64,000 nucleotides of DNA. Source: Microbacterium sp. C7(2022). GTDB lineage: Bacteria; Actinomycetota; Actinomycetes; Actinomycetales; Microbacteriaceae. Position 1 is the first letter of the stretch. Each line of letters starts with the position of its first letter. Below the pieces are notes generated by a model. It had not been told where the DNA came from. It worked only from the letters and a program-made list of their open reading frames with translations, and did not search any database. The stretch is taken from assembly GCF_028823665.1 (NCBI RefSeq), contig NZ_JAPEHV010000006.1:1-64000 (forward strand), read 5' to 3'. Of the stretch, positions 28,363 to 37,865 are shown piece by piece. Both the position numbers and the translations under genes were made by a program.

Positions 28363-29572
28363 CTTCTCGGTCATCGGCGGTGGTGTCGCCGGGCTGGTTC
28401 TCGCACGGGACCTCGCGCGCGCGGGAGCAAGCGTGACCGTCTACGAGGCTGCTGCACGTCTCGGAGGCACGGTGGCCTCGCACGTCGTCGACGGGTTGAC
28501 TCTCGACGCGGGAGCAGAGAGCTTCGCCGTCCGCGGCGACACCGTCGCCGCGCTGCTGGGCGAGCTCGGGCTTGCGGGCGACATCGTCACGCCGCATCCC
28601 GGCCCGGCATGGCTGCAACCGGCAATCGGCGAAGCCGTCCCCCTGCCCCGAACCGGACTGCTCGGCATCCCCGCCGATATCCGCGCCGACGACGTCGTGC
28701 GCGTTCTCGGCAGCGCGGCGGCAGAGCGCGCGGCACACGCCGACGCCGCCCCGCTCGGCGAGATCCCTGCGACTCTCGGTGCGCTGGTGCGGGATCGGCT
28801 GGGCGCCGACGTCCTCGACGCGCTTGTCTCCCCCGTCGTGCGAGGCGTGCACTCCCAGCATCCCGACGACCTTCCCCTCGAACGCGCGCATCCGGGCCTG
28901 CGCGCCGCGCTCAGCGCAACCGGCTCGCTCACTGCCGCGGTCGCGCAAGTGCGCGGCACCGCCGCGCCAGGGTCAGCCGTCGCGGGGATTCGCGACGGCA
29001 TCCATCGACTCATCCCCGCGCTCGAGCGCGACCTGCGGGCCCACGGGGGAACTGTCGTCTTAGGCGCTCGCGTCACCGACGTGCCCTCCCTCCCGGGTAT
29101 TGCCGTTGCCGCGGCCCCGGGCGTCACGCAGCCGGCTGGGCCGGGCCGGCGCGTCACGCTGGTCACGCTCGTCGTCGAACAGCCAGCCCTGGATGCCGCA
29201 CCACGAGGAACCGGACTGCTCGTCGACGAGGCGGCACCCGTTGACGCGCGTGCACTCACGCACGCGACGGCGAAATGGGCGTGGCTGCGCGACGCCGCCG
29301 AGGGTCGCCACGTCTTGCGGCTGTCCTACGATGCCGCGCCAGCGCAGCCCATTGACACAGCCATCGCCGACGCTCAGACGCTCCTCGGAGTGCCTCTTAC
29401 CCAGGTTCGAGATGCGGCCGTGGTCACGTGGACGAGACCGGCTCCGGCCGCGCCGATCGACGGGCTCCCTCTCGTCGGCGAGACCGTCGCAGGCTCTGGG
29501 TTGGCGGGCATCATCGCCCATGCTCGCCGCACGGCCGCGGGTCTCGTCGCCCCTCCCCCGCCGGTTGGCTGA
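28355..29572 (+). CDS. hemY: Coproporphyrinogen III/protoporphyrinogen oxidase (HemY/CgoX)
   Basis: A 405-aa FAD flavoenzyme. The dinucleotide-binding loop [25 protein letters not shown] opens the protein (about 7-31), GAESFAVRG and the central [21 protein letters not shown] follow, and a C-terminal FAD-contact segment [21 protein letters not shown] ends it. With HemQ next door, the coproporphyrin-dependent route applies, so the substrate is most likely coproporphyrinogen III, oxidised to coproporphyrin III. It is somewhat shorter than the usual 450-470 aa. Its ATG overlaps the hemE end. Confidence 0.88.
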   Translation: MSDFSVIGGGVAGLVLARDLARAGASVTVYEAAARLGGTVASHVVDGLTLDAGAESFAVRGDTVAALLGELGLAGDIVTPHPGPAWLQPAIGEAVPLPRTGLLGIPADIRADDVVRVLGSAAAERAAHADAAPLGEIPATLGALVRDRLGADVLDALVSPVVRGVHSQHPDDLPLERAHPGLRAALSATGSLTAAVAQVRGTAAPGSAVAGIRDGIHRLIPALERDLRAHGGTVVLGARVTDVPSLPGIAVAAAPGVTQPAGPGRRVTLVTLVVEQPALDAAPRGTGLLVDEAAPVDARALTHATAKWAWLRDAAEGRHVLRLSYDAAPAQPIDTAIADAQTLLGVPLTQVRDAAVVTWTRPAPAAPIDGLPLVGETVAGSGLAGIIAHARRTAAGLVAPPPPVG

Positions 29573-29600
29573 TTGGCGCGCGAGCGGCGAGGATAGAGGG

Positions 29601-30287
29601 ATGAACGAAACGCCTGTCGCCGACGCCTCCGCCGCCTCTGAACCCACGGGGTACACGCTGTGGGCGGTGTTCTGCCGCGACGGCGCTCAGCCCGCACCCA
29701 TCGGCGATCTTGCCCCCGCTGTGGCCGAGGTCGAAGCCATGGGTGTCACGGTTCGCGGCTGGTACGACGTCTCGGGCCTCCGCGCCGACGCCGACCTGAT
29801 GGTGTGGCTGCACGGCGGTCAGCCCGAAGTCCTGCAGGCCGCGCTGCGCACGCTGCGACGCGCCGAGCCGCTGTCGGGGCTGCTCCCGGTGTGGAACGCC
29901 ATGGGCGTGCACCGCGATGCCGAGTTCACCGCGAGCCACCTGCCCGCCTTCATGCGCGACAAGGAGCCCGAAGCCTGGCTGACCGTCTACCCGTTCGTGC
30001 GCTCGTACGACTGGTACATCCTCCCCGAGGACGAGCGCCGCGCCATGCTCGCTGATCACGGGCGAAAGGGCTCGGAGTACCGCCAGGTTCTCGCGAACAC
30101 GGTGGCAGCGTTCGCATTGGGCGATTACGAGTGGATTCTGGCACTCGAGGCACCCGAGTTGGTCGACCTCGTCGATCTGATGCGCCACCTGCGTCAGACC
30201 GAAGCCCGCCGTCACGTGCGCGAAGAGGTTCCTTTCTTCACCGGGCGCCGCATCTCGATCGACGAAGTCGCCGAGGTGCTCTCGTGA
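29601..30287 (+). CDS. hemQ: Coproheme decarboxylase HemQ (ChdC)
   Basis: A 228-aa chlorite-dismutase-family protein that decarboxylates coproheme to haem b in actinobacteria. YTLWAVFCRDG (about 17-27), GWYDVSGLRADADLMVWLHG, and the actinobacterial hallmark YPFVRSYDWYILPEDERRAML (split here: YPFVRSYDWY, then LPEDERRAML) with the following HGRKG histidine are visible. The ATG at 29601 has a GAGGA ribosome site 8 nt upstream. Its stop overlaps the next start (GTGA). The gene may alternatively be called chdC. Confidence 0.93.
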   Translation: MNETPVADASAASEPTGYTLWAVFCRDGAQPAPIGDLAPAVAEVEAMGVTVRGWYDVSGLRADADLMVWLHGGQPEVLQAALRTLRRAEPLSGLLPVWNAMGVHRDAEFTASHLPAFMRDKEPEAWLTVYPFVRSYDWYILPEDERRAMLADHGRKGSEYRQVLANTVAAFALGDYEWILALEAPELVDLVDLMRHLRQTEARRHVREEVPFFTGRRISIDEVAEVLS

Positions 30288-31201
30288 GCAATTCCGTCGT
30301 GCGTATCGGTACGCGAGGCAGTGCTCTCGCCCTCACACAGACCGGCATGGTGGCCGACGATCTCGCCGATGCCACTGGCGCCCGCACCGAACTGGTGACC
30401 ATCACCACGGACGGCGACCGTTCCAAAGAGCCGCTGTCGCGCGCGGGTGGGGTGGGCCTGTTCACCGGCGCGCTGCGTGACGCTCTGCTCGCCGACGAGT
30501 GCGACATCATCGTCCACTCGCTGAAGGACCTCCCCACGGCTCCGCACGACGACCTCGTCATCGCCGCGATCACCGCCCGCGTGGATCCCCGGGATGCGCT
30601 GTGCGCGCGCGACGGCCTGACCCTTGATCAGCTCCCCCAGGGCGCACGCGTCGGCACCGGTTCGCCGCGCCGCGTCGCGCAGTTGCGCGCACGTCGCCCC
30701 GATTTCGAGGTGATCGACATCCGCGGGAACGTCGACACGCGGCTCGCGCGTGTGACCGTTGGGGATCTGGATGCCGTCGTCCTGGCCTCCGCAGGGCTCA
30801 CCCGCCTGGGCCGCACCGACGTCGTGACGGAGTACCTCGACGCCGATGCGTGGCCGACGGCCCCCGGCCAGGGCGCGCTCGCGATCGAAGTGCGCCGAGG
30901 CGAGGAGTCGCTGGTCGCGGCGCTCGATCACTCTGAGACCCGCGCCGCCGTCGAAGCCGAGCGCCACGTGCTCGCGATTCTCGAGGCTGGATGTTCGGCA
31001 CCGCTCGGCGCGCGCGCCGTCGTGGACGCCGGGCTGCTGCTGCTCTCTGCGAGCGTCTACAGCCTCGACGGCACCCGCGTGCTGACCTCGTCACACGGCG
31101 CCGTCTGGCCCGACGACGGCGCACCGCTCGATGTCGCAGGAGCGGTAGCCCGCGATCTTCTGGCCGACGGAGCCGCTGAACTGACAGGAGCCTCCGCATG
31201 A
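30284..31201 (+). CDS. hemC: Porphobilinogen deaminase (hydroxymethylbilane synthase) HemC
   Basis: A 305-aa enzyme that links four porphobilinogen units. [15 protein letters not shown] opens the protein, KDLPT and [11 protein letters not shown] supply substrate and cofactor contacts, and [10 protein letters not shown] near residue 240 carries the cysteine that holds the dipyrromethane cofactor. GTG at 30284 overlaps the hemQ stop; the open frame extends upstream inside hemQ and is ignored. Its own stop overlaps the hemB ATG. Confidence 0.95.
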   Translation: MSNSVVRIGTRGSALALTQTGMVADDLADATGARTELVTITTDGDRSKEPLSRAGGVGLFTGALRDALLADECDIIVHSLKDLPTAPHDDLVIAAITARVDPRDALCARDGLTLDQLPQGARVGTGSPRRVAQLRARRPDFEVIDIRGNVDTRLARVTVGDLDAVVLASAGLTRLGRTDVVTEYLDADAWPTAPGQGALAIEVRRGEESLVAALDHSETRAAVEAERHVLAILEAGCSAPLGARAVVDAGLLLLSASVYSLDGTRVLTSSHGAVWPDDGAPLDVAGAVARDLLADGAAELTGASA

Positions 31202-32163
31202 TCGTCCGCCCGCGCCGCCTGCGCTCCACGCCCGCCCTCCGACGTCTCGTCACCGAGACGCGCGTGCACCCAGCCGACCTGGTGCTCCCGATGTTCGTCC
31301 GTGAAGGGTCGGGCGACCCCGTGCCGATCTCGTCGATGCCGGGCGTCGTTCAACACACCACCGAGTCGATGAAGCCCGCACTCGCGCGCGCCGCGGCCGC
31401 CGGCATCGGCGGCATCATGTTGTTCGGGGTTCCCGAGCACAAGGATGCCACGGGGTCCGGCGCGGACGACCCGGCCGGCATCCTGAACGTCGCGACCCGC
31501 GTCGCGGCCGCGGAAGTCGGCACCGACCTCGTCGTGCAGACCGACCTGTGCCTGGACGAATTCACCGACCACGGCCACTGCGGCGTGCTCGATAGCCGCG
31601 GCGCTGTCGACAACGACGCAACGAACGAGCGCTACCGCGCCATGGCGCTCGCGCAGGCCGAGGCGGGATCTCAGCTGCTGGGACTCAGCGGCATGATGGA
31701 CGGTCAGGTCGCCGAAGTGCGCGACGCACTCGATGCCGCCGGGCACACGGACCTGCCGATCCTGGCGTATGCGGCGAAGTACGCCTCGGCGTTCTACGGT
31801 CCGTTCCGCGAAGCCGTCCAGTCCTCGCTCGTCGGCGACCGTCGCACCTATCAGCTCGACCCTGCGAACCGCCGCGAAGGCCTCCGCGAGGCCGAGGTCG
31901 ATGTCGACGAGGGCGCCGACATCGTGATGGTCAAGCCCGCCATGAGCTACCTCGATGTCCTCGCCGACGTCGCTGCCACGAGCCCCGTACCGGTGTGGGC
32001 GTACCAGGTGTCAGGCGAGTACGCGATGATCGAGGCCGCCGCTGCGCAGGGGTGGATCGACCGTCGACGAGCGATCGAAGAGTCGATCGTCAGCATCCGC
32101 CGTGCCGGTGCTGACGCCGTGTTGACATATTGGGCTGTAGAAGTGGCGGAGTGGATTCGATGA
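31198..32163 (+). CDS. hemB: Porphobilinogen synthase (delta-aminolevulinate dehydratase) HemB
   Basis: A 321-aa enzyme that condenses two aminolevulinate molecules. The two Schiff-base lysines are in [15 protein letters not shown] and [11 protein letters not shown]. The active-site metal region reads [14 protein letters not shown]: one of the zinc cysteines is an aspartate, which marks the magnesium or mixed-metal type rather than the all-cysteine zinc type. ATG at 31198 overlaps the hemC stop (ATGA), and the 3' end overlaps hemL the same way. Confidence 0.95.
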   Translation: MIVRPRRLRSTPALRRLVTETRVHPADLVLPMFVREGSGDPVPISSMPGVVQHTTESMKPALARAAAAGIGGIMLFGVPEHKDATGSGADDPAGILNVATRVAAAEVGTDLVVQTDLCLDEFTDHGHCGVLDSRGAVDNDATNERYRAMALAQAEAGSQLLGLSGMMDGQVAEVRDALDAAGHTDLPILAYAAKYASAFYGPFREAVQSSLVGDRRTYQLDPANRREGLREAEVDVDEGADIVMVKPAMSYLDVLADVAATSPVPVWAYQVSGEYAMIEAAAAQGWIDRRRAIEESIVSIRRAGADAVLTYWAVEVAEWIR

Positions 32164-33476
32164 GCACCAACCAGACCGAGTTCGACCGCGCCCGGGCGGC
32201 CATGCCCGGCGGTGTCAACTCCCCCGTGCGCGCCTTCGGCTCGGTCGGCACGACACCGCGCTTCTTCGTCTCGGCATCCGGCCCGCGCGTCACGGACGTC
32301 GAAGGCCGCGAGTACGTCGACCTGGTCGGCTCGTGGGGCCCCGCAATCCTCGGGCACGCACATCCTGCCGTCGTGAAGGCGGTTCAGGATGCCGCGACCC
32401 GCGGCCTGGGATTCGGAGCGTCGACGCCGGGCGAGACGGCGCTGGCCGAGCTGGTCGAGGCCCGTATCACGCGCGACGGCGCACGTCCCATCGAGAAGCT
32501 GCGTCTCGTCTCAACGGGCACCGAAGCGACGATGACCGCGATCCGCCTGGCTCGCGGGGCCACCGGGCGCGACCTGGTGGTGAAATTCGCCGGGCACTAC
32601 CACGGACACTCGGACGGGCTTCTGGCTGAGGCGGGCTCAGGAGTGGCGACGCTCGCGATGCCGGGCTCAGCGGGTGTTCCGGCGCCGATCGCCGCGCAGA
32701 CACTCGTTGTCCCCTACAACGACCTCGACGCGCTGGGTGAGGTCTTCGCCGCGCGCGGTGACGACATCGCGGCGATCATCGTCGAGGCTGCCCCCGCGAA
32801 CATGGGAATTGTGCCCCCCGCCCGCGGTTTCAATGCCGCCATCGCTGATCTGGCGCATGCCCACGGGGCGTTGCTCATCCTTGACGAGGTGCTCACCGGG
32901 TTCCGGGTCGGTCCTGCCGGCTGGTACGGCATCGACCCCGTCGCATTCGCCCCGGACCTGATCACCTTCGGCAAGGTCATCGGTGGCGGGATGCCGCTGG
33001 CCGCCCTGGGCGGTTCTGCGGCGCTCATGGACCTCTTGGCACCTCTCGGGCCGGTCTACCAGGCGGGAACGCTCAGCGGCAATCCTCTGGCCGTTGCGGC
33101 GGGCTTGGCGACGCTCGAGAACCTCGACGCCGCCGCGTACGGGCGCATCGATGCCGCGGCTGCCCTGATCGCACAGGCGACGGCATCCGCTCTCTCCGCC
33201 GAAGGCGTCGCGCACGTGGTGCAGTCCAGCGGAAACCTGTTCTCGGTGCAGTTCACCGCGACGGCGCCGCACCACTACGACTCGGTCAAGGCGCAGGATG
33301 CGTTCCGGTACCCGGCGTTCTTCCGGGCGATGCTCGACCAGGGCGTGTCGCTTCCGCCGTCTGTCTTCGAAGCCTGGTTCGTCTCGGCGGCGCATGATTC
33401 CGAGGCAGTGAGCCAGATCATCGATGCGCTGCCGGCCGCGGCGAAGGCTGCCGCCGAGGCGACACCTGCGACATAG
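32160..33476 (+). CDS. hemL: Glutamate-1-semialdehyde 2,1-aminomutase HemL
   Basis: A 438-aa PLP enzyme that turns glutamate-1-semialdehyde into 5-aminolevulinate. [22 protein letters not shown] sequence opens the protein, [14 protein letters not shown] and [14 protein letters not shown] follow, and the PLP lysine lies in [17 protein letters not shown] (about residue 270). ATG at 32160 overlaps the hemB stop. It is the last gene of the operon and is followed by a strong terminator. It acts immediately after HemA, yet sits in the opposite divergon arm. Confidence 0.95.
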   Translation: MSTNQTEFDRARAAMPGGVNSPVRAFGSVGTTPRFFVSASGPRVTDVEGREYVDLVGSWGPAILGHAHPAVVKAVQDAATRGLGFGASTPGETALAELVEARITRDGARPIEKLRLVSTGTEATMTAIRLARGATGRDLVVKFAGHYHGHSDGLLAEAGSGVATLAMPGSAGVPAPIAAQTLVVPYNDLDALGEVFAARGDDIAAIIVEAAPANMGIVPPARGFNAAIADLAHAHGALLILDEVLTGFRVGPAGWYGIDPVAFAPDLITFGKVIGGGMPLAALGGSAALMDLLAPLGPVYQAGTLSGNPLAVAAGLATLENLDAAAYGRIDAAAALIAQATASALSAEGVAHVVQSSGNLFSVQFTATAPHHYDSVKAQDAFRYPAFFRAMLDQGVSLPPSVFEAWFVSAAHDSEAVSQIIDALPAAAKAAAEATPAT

Positions 33477-33493
33477 CCGACCGGGCATACAAC

Positions 33494-33528
33494 AGCGCCG
33501 GCCCTCGTTTCCGAGAGCCGGCGCTTTT
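33494..33528 (+). terminator. Intrinsic terminator of the hem operon
   Basis: AGCGCCGGC (33494-33502) pairs with GCCGGCGCT (33517-33525), extended inside by CTCG/CGAG, followed by TTTT. It lies 18 nt after hemL and abuts the end of the convergent tRNA-Ala gene. Confidence 0.85.
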
Positions 33529-33529
33529 G

Positions 33530-33602
33530 TGGACCTGAGGGGAATCGAACCCCTGACCTCCTCGATGCGAACGAGGCGCGCTACCAACTGCGCTACAGGC
33601 CC
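33530..33602 (-). tRNA. tRNA-Ala (anticodon CGC)
   Basis: A 73-nt cloverleaf on the minus strand. The acceptor stem GGGCCTG/CAGGTCC contains the G3:U70 pair that identifies alanine tRNAs. The anticodon stem CCTCG/CGAGG encloses loop TTCGCAT, giving anticodon CGC for codon GCG. The T loop TTCGATT is canonical. CCA is not encoded (CAA follows A73). Confidence 0.95.
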
Positions 33603-33665
33603 GTGAACCTCGAAAAGGCTATCACGCTCTGACGCGGCACTGAGACCGCGAGAGGCCGCGGTGCG

Positions 33666-34577
33666 TCACCCTGCGGCACGACGAGCGAGCAGTTCGCGCA
33701 CGTGCGCTTCGATCTCGGCGTCATCGACATACCCCATGCGAGAGTAGGCGCTGGGCGCGGCATCGGCGTCGCCGTTACGACCCTCGCCGGCGGCCGCTCG
33801 CGCCACTCGGGCGGTGTCGATCGACGGCGGCTTCTGGGCGTCTGCCCGCTGGCGTATGTCTTCTTCGAGCGCAGCTCGGCGCAGCGCGTCCCGCGCTGCC
33901 TCGCCGTCCAGGACGGCAGCTGCCTGCGACCCGGCGGACGCCGTCAGCGGGCGCGGGATCGAACGCGGAGCCCACTGGCGGGGCTGCGTCTCAAGCGCAA
34001 CATCCTGGACTGTGGCGACGGGGCGCGCGACGGGGGGCGCGGCTCTCACCGCGGCGCGAGCCCCGACGCGGGCCATCCGATTGAGCAGGAGAGCTGACGT
34101 AGCCAGGCCCACGGCGCCGGCCCACAGCAACAGCTGGTTGCCGGTCAGGACGACCTGCACGCCGCCCCACACGCCCACGGCGACCGAGACGACGGCGAAA
34201 ACGGTGAGCGCGAGACGGAAGCGTCGGCGGGCGCGAGCCTGTCGTGCAGACGGCGCCGCACGCACGGCGAGGCGCTCCATGCGTGCATGTTCGAGGTCGA
34301 TCCGCGACTGTTCCAGCGCCGCACGTTCGCGATTTGCGGTCGCCTGACGCGCCAGTTTCTGCTGCGCCATGGCCGTACGGGCATTCAGTTCGAGGTGAAC
34401 TTCGGCGGGTGTTTCGCTCGTCTCAGCGAGCACACGCAACGCCTGATTCAGGCGAACCGCATTGCGCTCGGCCGCGTCGTACTGACGTCGGCCGTACCAA
34501 GAGGGGAGCAGATATACCAACCACAACAGGGTCGCGACCAGAACGATCACGCCTCCACCCCACACCTGCCCACCCAT
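33666..34577 (-). CDS. Hypothetical membrane protein with coiled-coil region
   Basis: A 303-aa protein of unknown function. One N-terminal membrane segment (about 6-28, VIVLVATLLWLVYLLPSW) is followed by a charged helical stretch (about 30-115, rich in Arg, Glu and Ala; coiled coil likely), then two membrane segments near 120-145 and 150-172. The C-terminal 130 residues are Ala/Arg/Pro-rich and end in a helix EIEAHVRELLARRA. I choose ATG at 34577 over 34610, because TACCGT lies 7 nt upstream of it and the extra residues are not membrane-like. It is divergent from nothing and follows the GNAT gene in the same direction. Confidence 0.65.
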   Translation of the reverse strand: MGGQVWGGGVIVLVATLLWLVYLLPSWYGRRQYDAAERNAVRLNQALRVLAETSETPAEVHLELNARTAMAQQKLARQATANRERAALEQSRIDLEHARMERLAVRAAPSARQARARRRFRLALTVFAVVSVAVGVWGGVQVVLTGNQLLLWAGAVGLATSALLLNRMARVGARAAVRAAPPVARPVATVQDVALETQPRQWAPRSIPRPLTASAGSQAAAVLDGEAARDALRRAALEEDIRQRADAQKPPSIDTARVARAAAGEGRNGDADAAPSAYSRMGYVDDAEIEAHVRELLARRAAG

Positions 34578-34635
34578 GGAGTAAACGGTAAGCGACCTGG
34601 GCGCCGGCACGCCGCAGGGGTATGCGCGTGTCGCG

Positions 34636-35271
34636 CTATGCCTGCATCAGGTCACTCGGCGGCACGGCTGCCGCATCGCGCGGTGCGCGCCCTGACACCC
34701 ACCGCTCGAGCACACCGTGCGGCACGTCTTCGCGCACGAGCGCGAAGCAATAGTGGTCGCGCCAGTCGCCATCAATGTGGATGAACCGTCGGCGCAGGCC
34801 TTCGTACCGGAAGCCGAGCTTCTCGACCACACGCAGGCTCGCGTGGTTCTCGGGTCGGATGCAGATCTCCATGCGGTGCAGACGCAACTCGGTGAAGCAC
34901 ACATCGGTCGCCAGTGCGACAGCGGTGGGGGTGATGCCCTTGCCCGCGAATCGCCGGCTCACCCAGTAGCCGATCGTCGCCGAGGCGAGCGACCCCCGTG
35001 CGATGCCCCACACATTGAGCTGACCTGCGATCTGTCCGTCATGCTCCATCACGAATGGCACTCCGCCGCCTTCGCGATACTGCTGGAGCAGGCGGCGCAC
35101 CCCCAACCGCATGTCGAACGACACGGCACCGTCGGGGTTGGTCGCCTCCCACGGGCGCAACCAGTCGCGGTTCGTGAGGAGCTCGTGCTGCAGGATCTTC
35201 GCGTCGCGCGGCTTGATGAGCCGAATCGACGTCGCACCGTGGGTGCGAGGTGCGCTTACATCCACCGCCAC
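34636..35271 (-). CDS. RimJ/RimL-like GNAT N-acetyltransferase
   Basis: A 211-aa GNAT-fold acetyltransferase. TIRYW-like strand ATIGYWVSRRFAGKGITPTAVALA (about 98-121) supplies the acetyl-CoA pyrophosphate loop, and RMEICIRPENHASLRVVEKLGFRYEGLRR (split over about 133-161) is the RimJ/RimL hallmark. The likely target is the N-terminal residue of a ribosomal protein, but many such paralogues act on small molecules. ATG at 35271 lies 18 nt after the galU stop, so the two genes are probably one transcript. Confidence 0.85.
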   Translation of the reverse strand: MAVDVSAPRTHGATSIRLIKPRDAKILQHELLTNRDWLRPWEATNPDGAVSFDMRLGVRRLLQQYREGGGVPFVMEHDGQIAGQLNVWGIARGSLASATIGYWVSRRFAGKGITPTAVALATDVCFTELRLHRMEICIRPENHASLRVVEKLGFRYEGLRRRFIHIDGDWRDHYCFALVREDVPHGVLERWVSGRAPRDAAAVPPSDLMQA

Positions 35272-35289
35272 CCCCTCGAGCAGGCGACG

Positions 35290-36177
35290 TCAGAGCGTCG
35301 CAGCGAACTCCTTGAACCACGGCCGCAGGTCAGGTCCGAGATCCTCCCGGTCCGCAGCGAGCTGCACGATGGCCTTGATGTAGTCCAGCCTATCGCCGGT
35401 GTCGTAGCGGCGGCCACGGAACACGACTCCGTAGACTCCGGGGCCATCGGGATCTGCGGCCATCTCCTGCAGGGCGTCGGTCAGCTGGATCTCGCCCCCC
35501 TTGCCCGGCTCAGTACGCTCGAGAATCTCGAAGATGGACGGCGGGAGCACGTACCGCCCGATGACGGCCAGGTTGGACGGAGCATCCTCTTTCGCCGGCT
35601 TCTCCACCAGCGCGGACACGCGGACGACGCCCTCAGCGTCGGTGGGCTCGACCGCGGCCGCGCCGTACATGTGGATGTGATCGGGATCGACTTCGAGCAG
35701 GGCGATGATCGCCGCACCGGTGCGCTCGTGCTCCGCGAGCATCGTCGTCAACAGAGGGTCACGCTCATCGATCAAGTCATCACCCAACAGCACCGCGAAC
35801 GGCGAATCCCCCACGTGAGACCGTGCGCGCAGCACCGCGTGCCCCAGACCCTTGGGCTCACCCTGGCGAACGAAGTGGATGTCGGCGAGATCGGTCGACT
35901 CCTGCACTTTCTGCAACCGCTGACGGTCGCCCTTCTTGAGCAGATTGCTCTCGAGCTCGGGAACCGAGTCGAAGTGGTTCGAGAGGTTGTTTTTGTTGCG
36001 GCCGATGATGATCAGGATGTCTTCGATACCCGACTGCGTGGCCTCTTCGACCACGTACTGAATCGCCGGTTTGTCGACGACGGGCAACATCTCTTTCGGC
36101 ATCGCCTTGGTCGCGGGAAGGAAACGGGTGCCGAGTCCGGCTGCAGGAATAACCGCTTTGAAGGGCTTGGAGCTCAT
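35290..36177 (-). CDS. galU: UTP-glucose-1-phosphate uridylyltransferase GalU
   Basis: A 295-aa nucleotidyltransferase making UDP-glucose for polysaccharide and cell-envelope sugars. AVIPAAGLGTRFLPATKAMPKEMLPV (split: GLGTRFLPATKAMPKEM) near residues 10-30 binds UTP, VRQGEPKGLGHAVL and the VLLGDD metal site follow, and the C-terminal VVFRGRRYDTGDRLDY region ends it. The frame extends 49 codons upstream, but ATG at 36177 gives the normal N-terminus. TAAGGT lies 7 nt upstream (and AAGG could serve as ribosome site). It is divergent from the formyl-THF cyclo-ligase gene. Confidence 0.95.
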   Translation of the reverse strand: MSSKPFKAVIPAAGLGTRFLPATKAMPKEMLPVVDKPAIQYVVEEATQSGIEDILIIIGRNKNNLSNHFDSVPELESNLLKKGDRQRLQKVQESTDLADIHFVRQGEPKGLGHAVLRARSHVGDSPFAVLLGDDLIDERDPLLTTMLAEHERTGAAIIALLEVDPDHIHMYGAAAVEPTDAEGVVRVSALVEKPAKEDAPSNLAVIGRYVLPPSIFEILERTEPGKGGEIQLTDALQEMAADPDGPGVYGVVFRGRRYDTGDRLDYIKAIVQLAADREDLGPDLRPWFKEFAATL

Positions 36178-36184
36178 GCCGCAT

Positions 36185-36190
36185 ACCTTA
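36185..36190 (-). promoter_or_regulatory. Putative -10 for galU (leaderless)
   Basis: TAAGGT on the minus strand ends 7 nt before the galU ATG at 36177. AAGG inside it could also act as a weak ribosome site, so the leaderless reading is not the only one. Confidence 0.4.
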
Positions 36191-36248
36191 CCCATCGCCG
36201 ATGACACGGATGTTTCGCGGCATGATCGGGTAGCCTGCCGCGACCGCT

Positions 36249-36254
36249 TAGAAT
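36249..36254 (+). promoter_or_regulatory. Putative -10 for formyl-THF cyclo-ligase (leaderless)
   Basis: TAGAAT ends 7 nt before the ATG at 36262. A GAGG sequence lies inside the 7-nt gap but is too close to act as a normal ribosome site. Confidence 0.45.
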
Positions 36255-36261
36255 CGAGGTC

Positions 36262-36858
36262 ATGTCGGATGCCATCGCAGATGCCAAGCGCGCGCTGCGC
36301 GCCGAACTGCGAGAACGGCGGCAACTGATGTCACAGCAGGCCATGGAATCGGCTGCACACGGCATCCGCGAGCAGCTCGATGTTCTCACCAACGAGTTGG
36401 GGGTGCAGTCGATGTCGTGTTTCCTCTCAACACCCAGCGAACCCGGGACGCATGAGTTCGTGCGCGGCGCGGTCGAGCGCGGCATCCGTGTCCTTCTCCC
36501 CATCACCCGCGCGGACGGGCTCCTCGATTGGTCTGTGGTCACCGACGACACGTCTGTTCAGGAGGGCCTGTTCGGAATCCCGGAGCCCGACGGCGAGCTG
36601 CTCGGGCCGATCGCTGTCGATGACGTCGACCTCCTCGTGATTCCTGCCGCAGCCGTCGACAAGACGGGAATGCGTCTGGGCTGGGGGCGAGGCTACTTCG
36701 ACAAGACCCTCGGATCGATGGAGCAGCGCCCGCCTGTCTATGCCGTCGTCTTCGACTCTGAGTTCGTCGACGCCGTACCTCAAGATCTCCACGACCAGCC
36801 GGTGACCGGCATCGTGACACCAACGAGAACCCTCACCCTCGCGCCCGAGCGGCGCTGA
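36262..36858 (+). CDS. 5-formyltetrahydrofolate cyclo-ligase
   Basis: A 198-aa enzyme that converts 5-formyl-THF to 5,10-methenyl-THF with ATP, returning formyl-folate to the one-carbon pool. KRALRAELRERRQLMS opens the protein, EPGTHEFV and the central FGIPEPDG are characteristic, and VIPAAAVDKTGMRLGWGRGYFDKTL (about 130-154, seen as GMRLGWGRGYFDKTL) is the ATP/substrate signature. It heads a short plus-strand run with the FmdB and mscL genes. Confidence 0.92.
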   Translation: MSDAIADAKRALRAELRERRQLMSQQAMESAAHGIREQLDVLTNELGVQSMSCFLSTPSEPGTHEFVRGAVERGIRVLLPITRADGLLDWSVVTDDTSVQEGLFGIPEPDGELLGPIAVDDVDLLVIPAAAVDKTGMRLGWGRGYFDKTLGSMEQRPPVYAVVFDSEFVDAVPQDLHDQPVTGIVTPTRTLTLAPERR

Positions 36859-36873
36859 CACGCACGGAGAACC

Positions 36874-37149
36874 ATGCCCACCTACGCCTACGCCTGCAAG
36901 AGTTGCGGACACCGCTTCGACGCCGTGCAGTCATTTTCGGACCCGACGCTGCGCGAGTGCCCGGAATGTGCAGGCGAACTGCGCAAGGAGTACGGGTCGA
37001 TCGGTGTGACCTTCAACGGCTCCGGCTTCTACCGCACGGATTCACGCGCCTCCGGCTCGTCCGGCACCTCGGCTTCCGACAGCGGGTCGTCGAGCGCTGT
37101 ATCGTCCAAGAAGTCCGAGTCCACGCCCGCCGCGGCGTCAACCACGTAG
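36874..37149 (+). CDS. FmdB-family zinc-ribbon protein
   Basis: A 91-aa small regulator-like protein. C8/C11 (CKSC) and C29/C32 (CPEC) form a zinc ribbon in the first 40 residues, as in FmdB/putative regulatory proteins, while residues 55-91 are a low-complexity serine/alanine tail. Function is unknown. It starts 15 nt after the cyclo-ligase stop with a GGAG ribosome site and is likely in the same operon. Confidence 0.88.
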   Translation: MPTYAYACKSCGHRFDAVQSFSDPTLRECPECAGELRKEYGSIGVTFNGSGFYRTDSRASGSSGTSASDSGSSSAVSSKKSESTPAAASTT

Positions 37150-37201
37150 AGTCTCACCAACGCAGCAGTCCGACGCTCGTCGGCACGAATCAGGGGGAAA
37201 A

Positions 37202-37627
37202 ATGATTCAGGGATTCAAAGAGTTCATCTTCCGAGGCAATGTCATCGACCTGGCAGTCGCCGTGGTTATCGGCGCCGCATTCACCGCGATCGTGACGGTC
37301 GTTGTCGAATCGCTCATCAATCCGCTGGTCAGTTTGTTCTTCGCCGCAGACAGCCTGGCGACCGCGCTGACCTTCACCGTGCCCACGCTTTTCGGCGGCA
37401 CGGCGACGTTCTCGTTCGGCGCGATCCTCGCCGCGGTGCTCAGCTTCCTGTCAGTCGCAGTCGTGGTCTACTTCGTGTTCGTTCTCCCCATGAACAAGGC
37501 ACGCGAACGTTCCGAGGCGAAGAAGGGCGTTGTCGCAGATGAGACGGCGCTGCCGACCGAGACGGAACTGCTGATCGAGATCCGCGACCTGTTGCGCGCC
37601 CAACAGGGCCAGGCGCCCCGCGCGTAA
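37202..37627 (+). CDS. mscL: Large-conductance mechanosensitive channel MscL
   Basis: A 141-aa channel that opens under membrane tension during osmotic downshock. The N-terminal [25 protein letters not shown] (seen as [20 protein letters not shown]) forms helix S1 and the gate, the second membrane helix lies at about 75-97, and a basic, then acidic, C-terminal helix ends the protein. ATG at 37202 follows a GGGGGAAAA purine-rich ribosome site. Confidence 0.95.
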   Translation: MIQGFKEFIFRGNVIDLAVAVVIGAAFTAIVTVVVESLINPLVSLFFAADSLATALTFTVPTLFGGTATFSFGAILAAVLSFLSVAVVVYFVFVLPMNKARERSEAKKGVVADETALPTETELLIEIRDLLRAQQGQAPRA

Positions 37628-37664
37628 CTAAGGCAAGAGCGCCCCGACGTTCGCCAGGATCACT

Positions 37665-37865
37665 TCAATAGTGCGGCGGAACGTCTCGGAAGAGTTGCGC
37701 ATCGTTCGGGCCGCTTGCGCCCTTCGCCGTTGACGGTCGGGACGCGGCATCCGATTCTCGTTCATCTGCCGGCGCAGGTTCTGCGGTCGTCCCGGGTGCT
37801 GGTGTCAGCTTTGCTCGACGCGCCCCCGCGACCCGCTCAATGCGTTGCCGCTCATTCGAAGACAT
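37665..37865 (-). CDS. Small 66-aa protein overlapping the helicase-like gene
   Basis: A 66-aa, highly charged, disordered-looking protein: basic N-terminal helix (MSSNERQRIERVAGARRAKL), Pro/Ala/Glu-rich middle, and a compact C-terminal motif GPNDAQLFRDVPPHY. ATG at 37865 overlaps the end of the large helicase-like gene by 14 nt in another frame, implying translational coupling. The C-terminal GPND...PPHY pattern looks conserved-type rather than random, and I recall similar tails on small actinobacterial ORFs. I cannot assign a function; it may be an accessory partner of the helicase-like protein. Confidence 0.65.
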   Translation of the reverse strand: MSSNERQRIERVAGARRAKLTPAPGTTAEPAPADERESDAASRPSTAKGASGPNDAQLFRDVPPHY

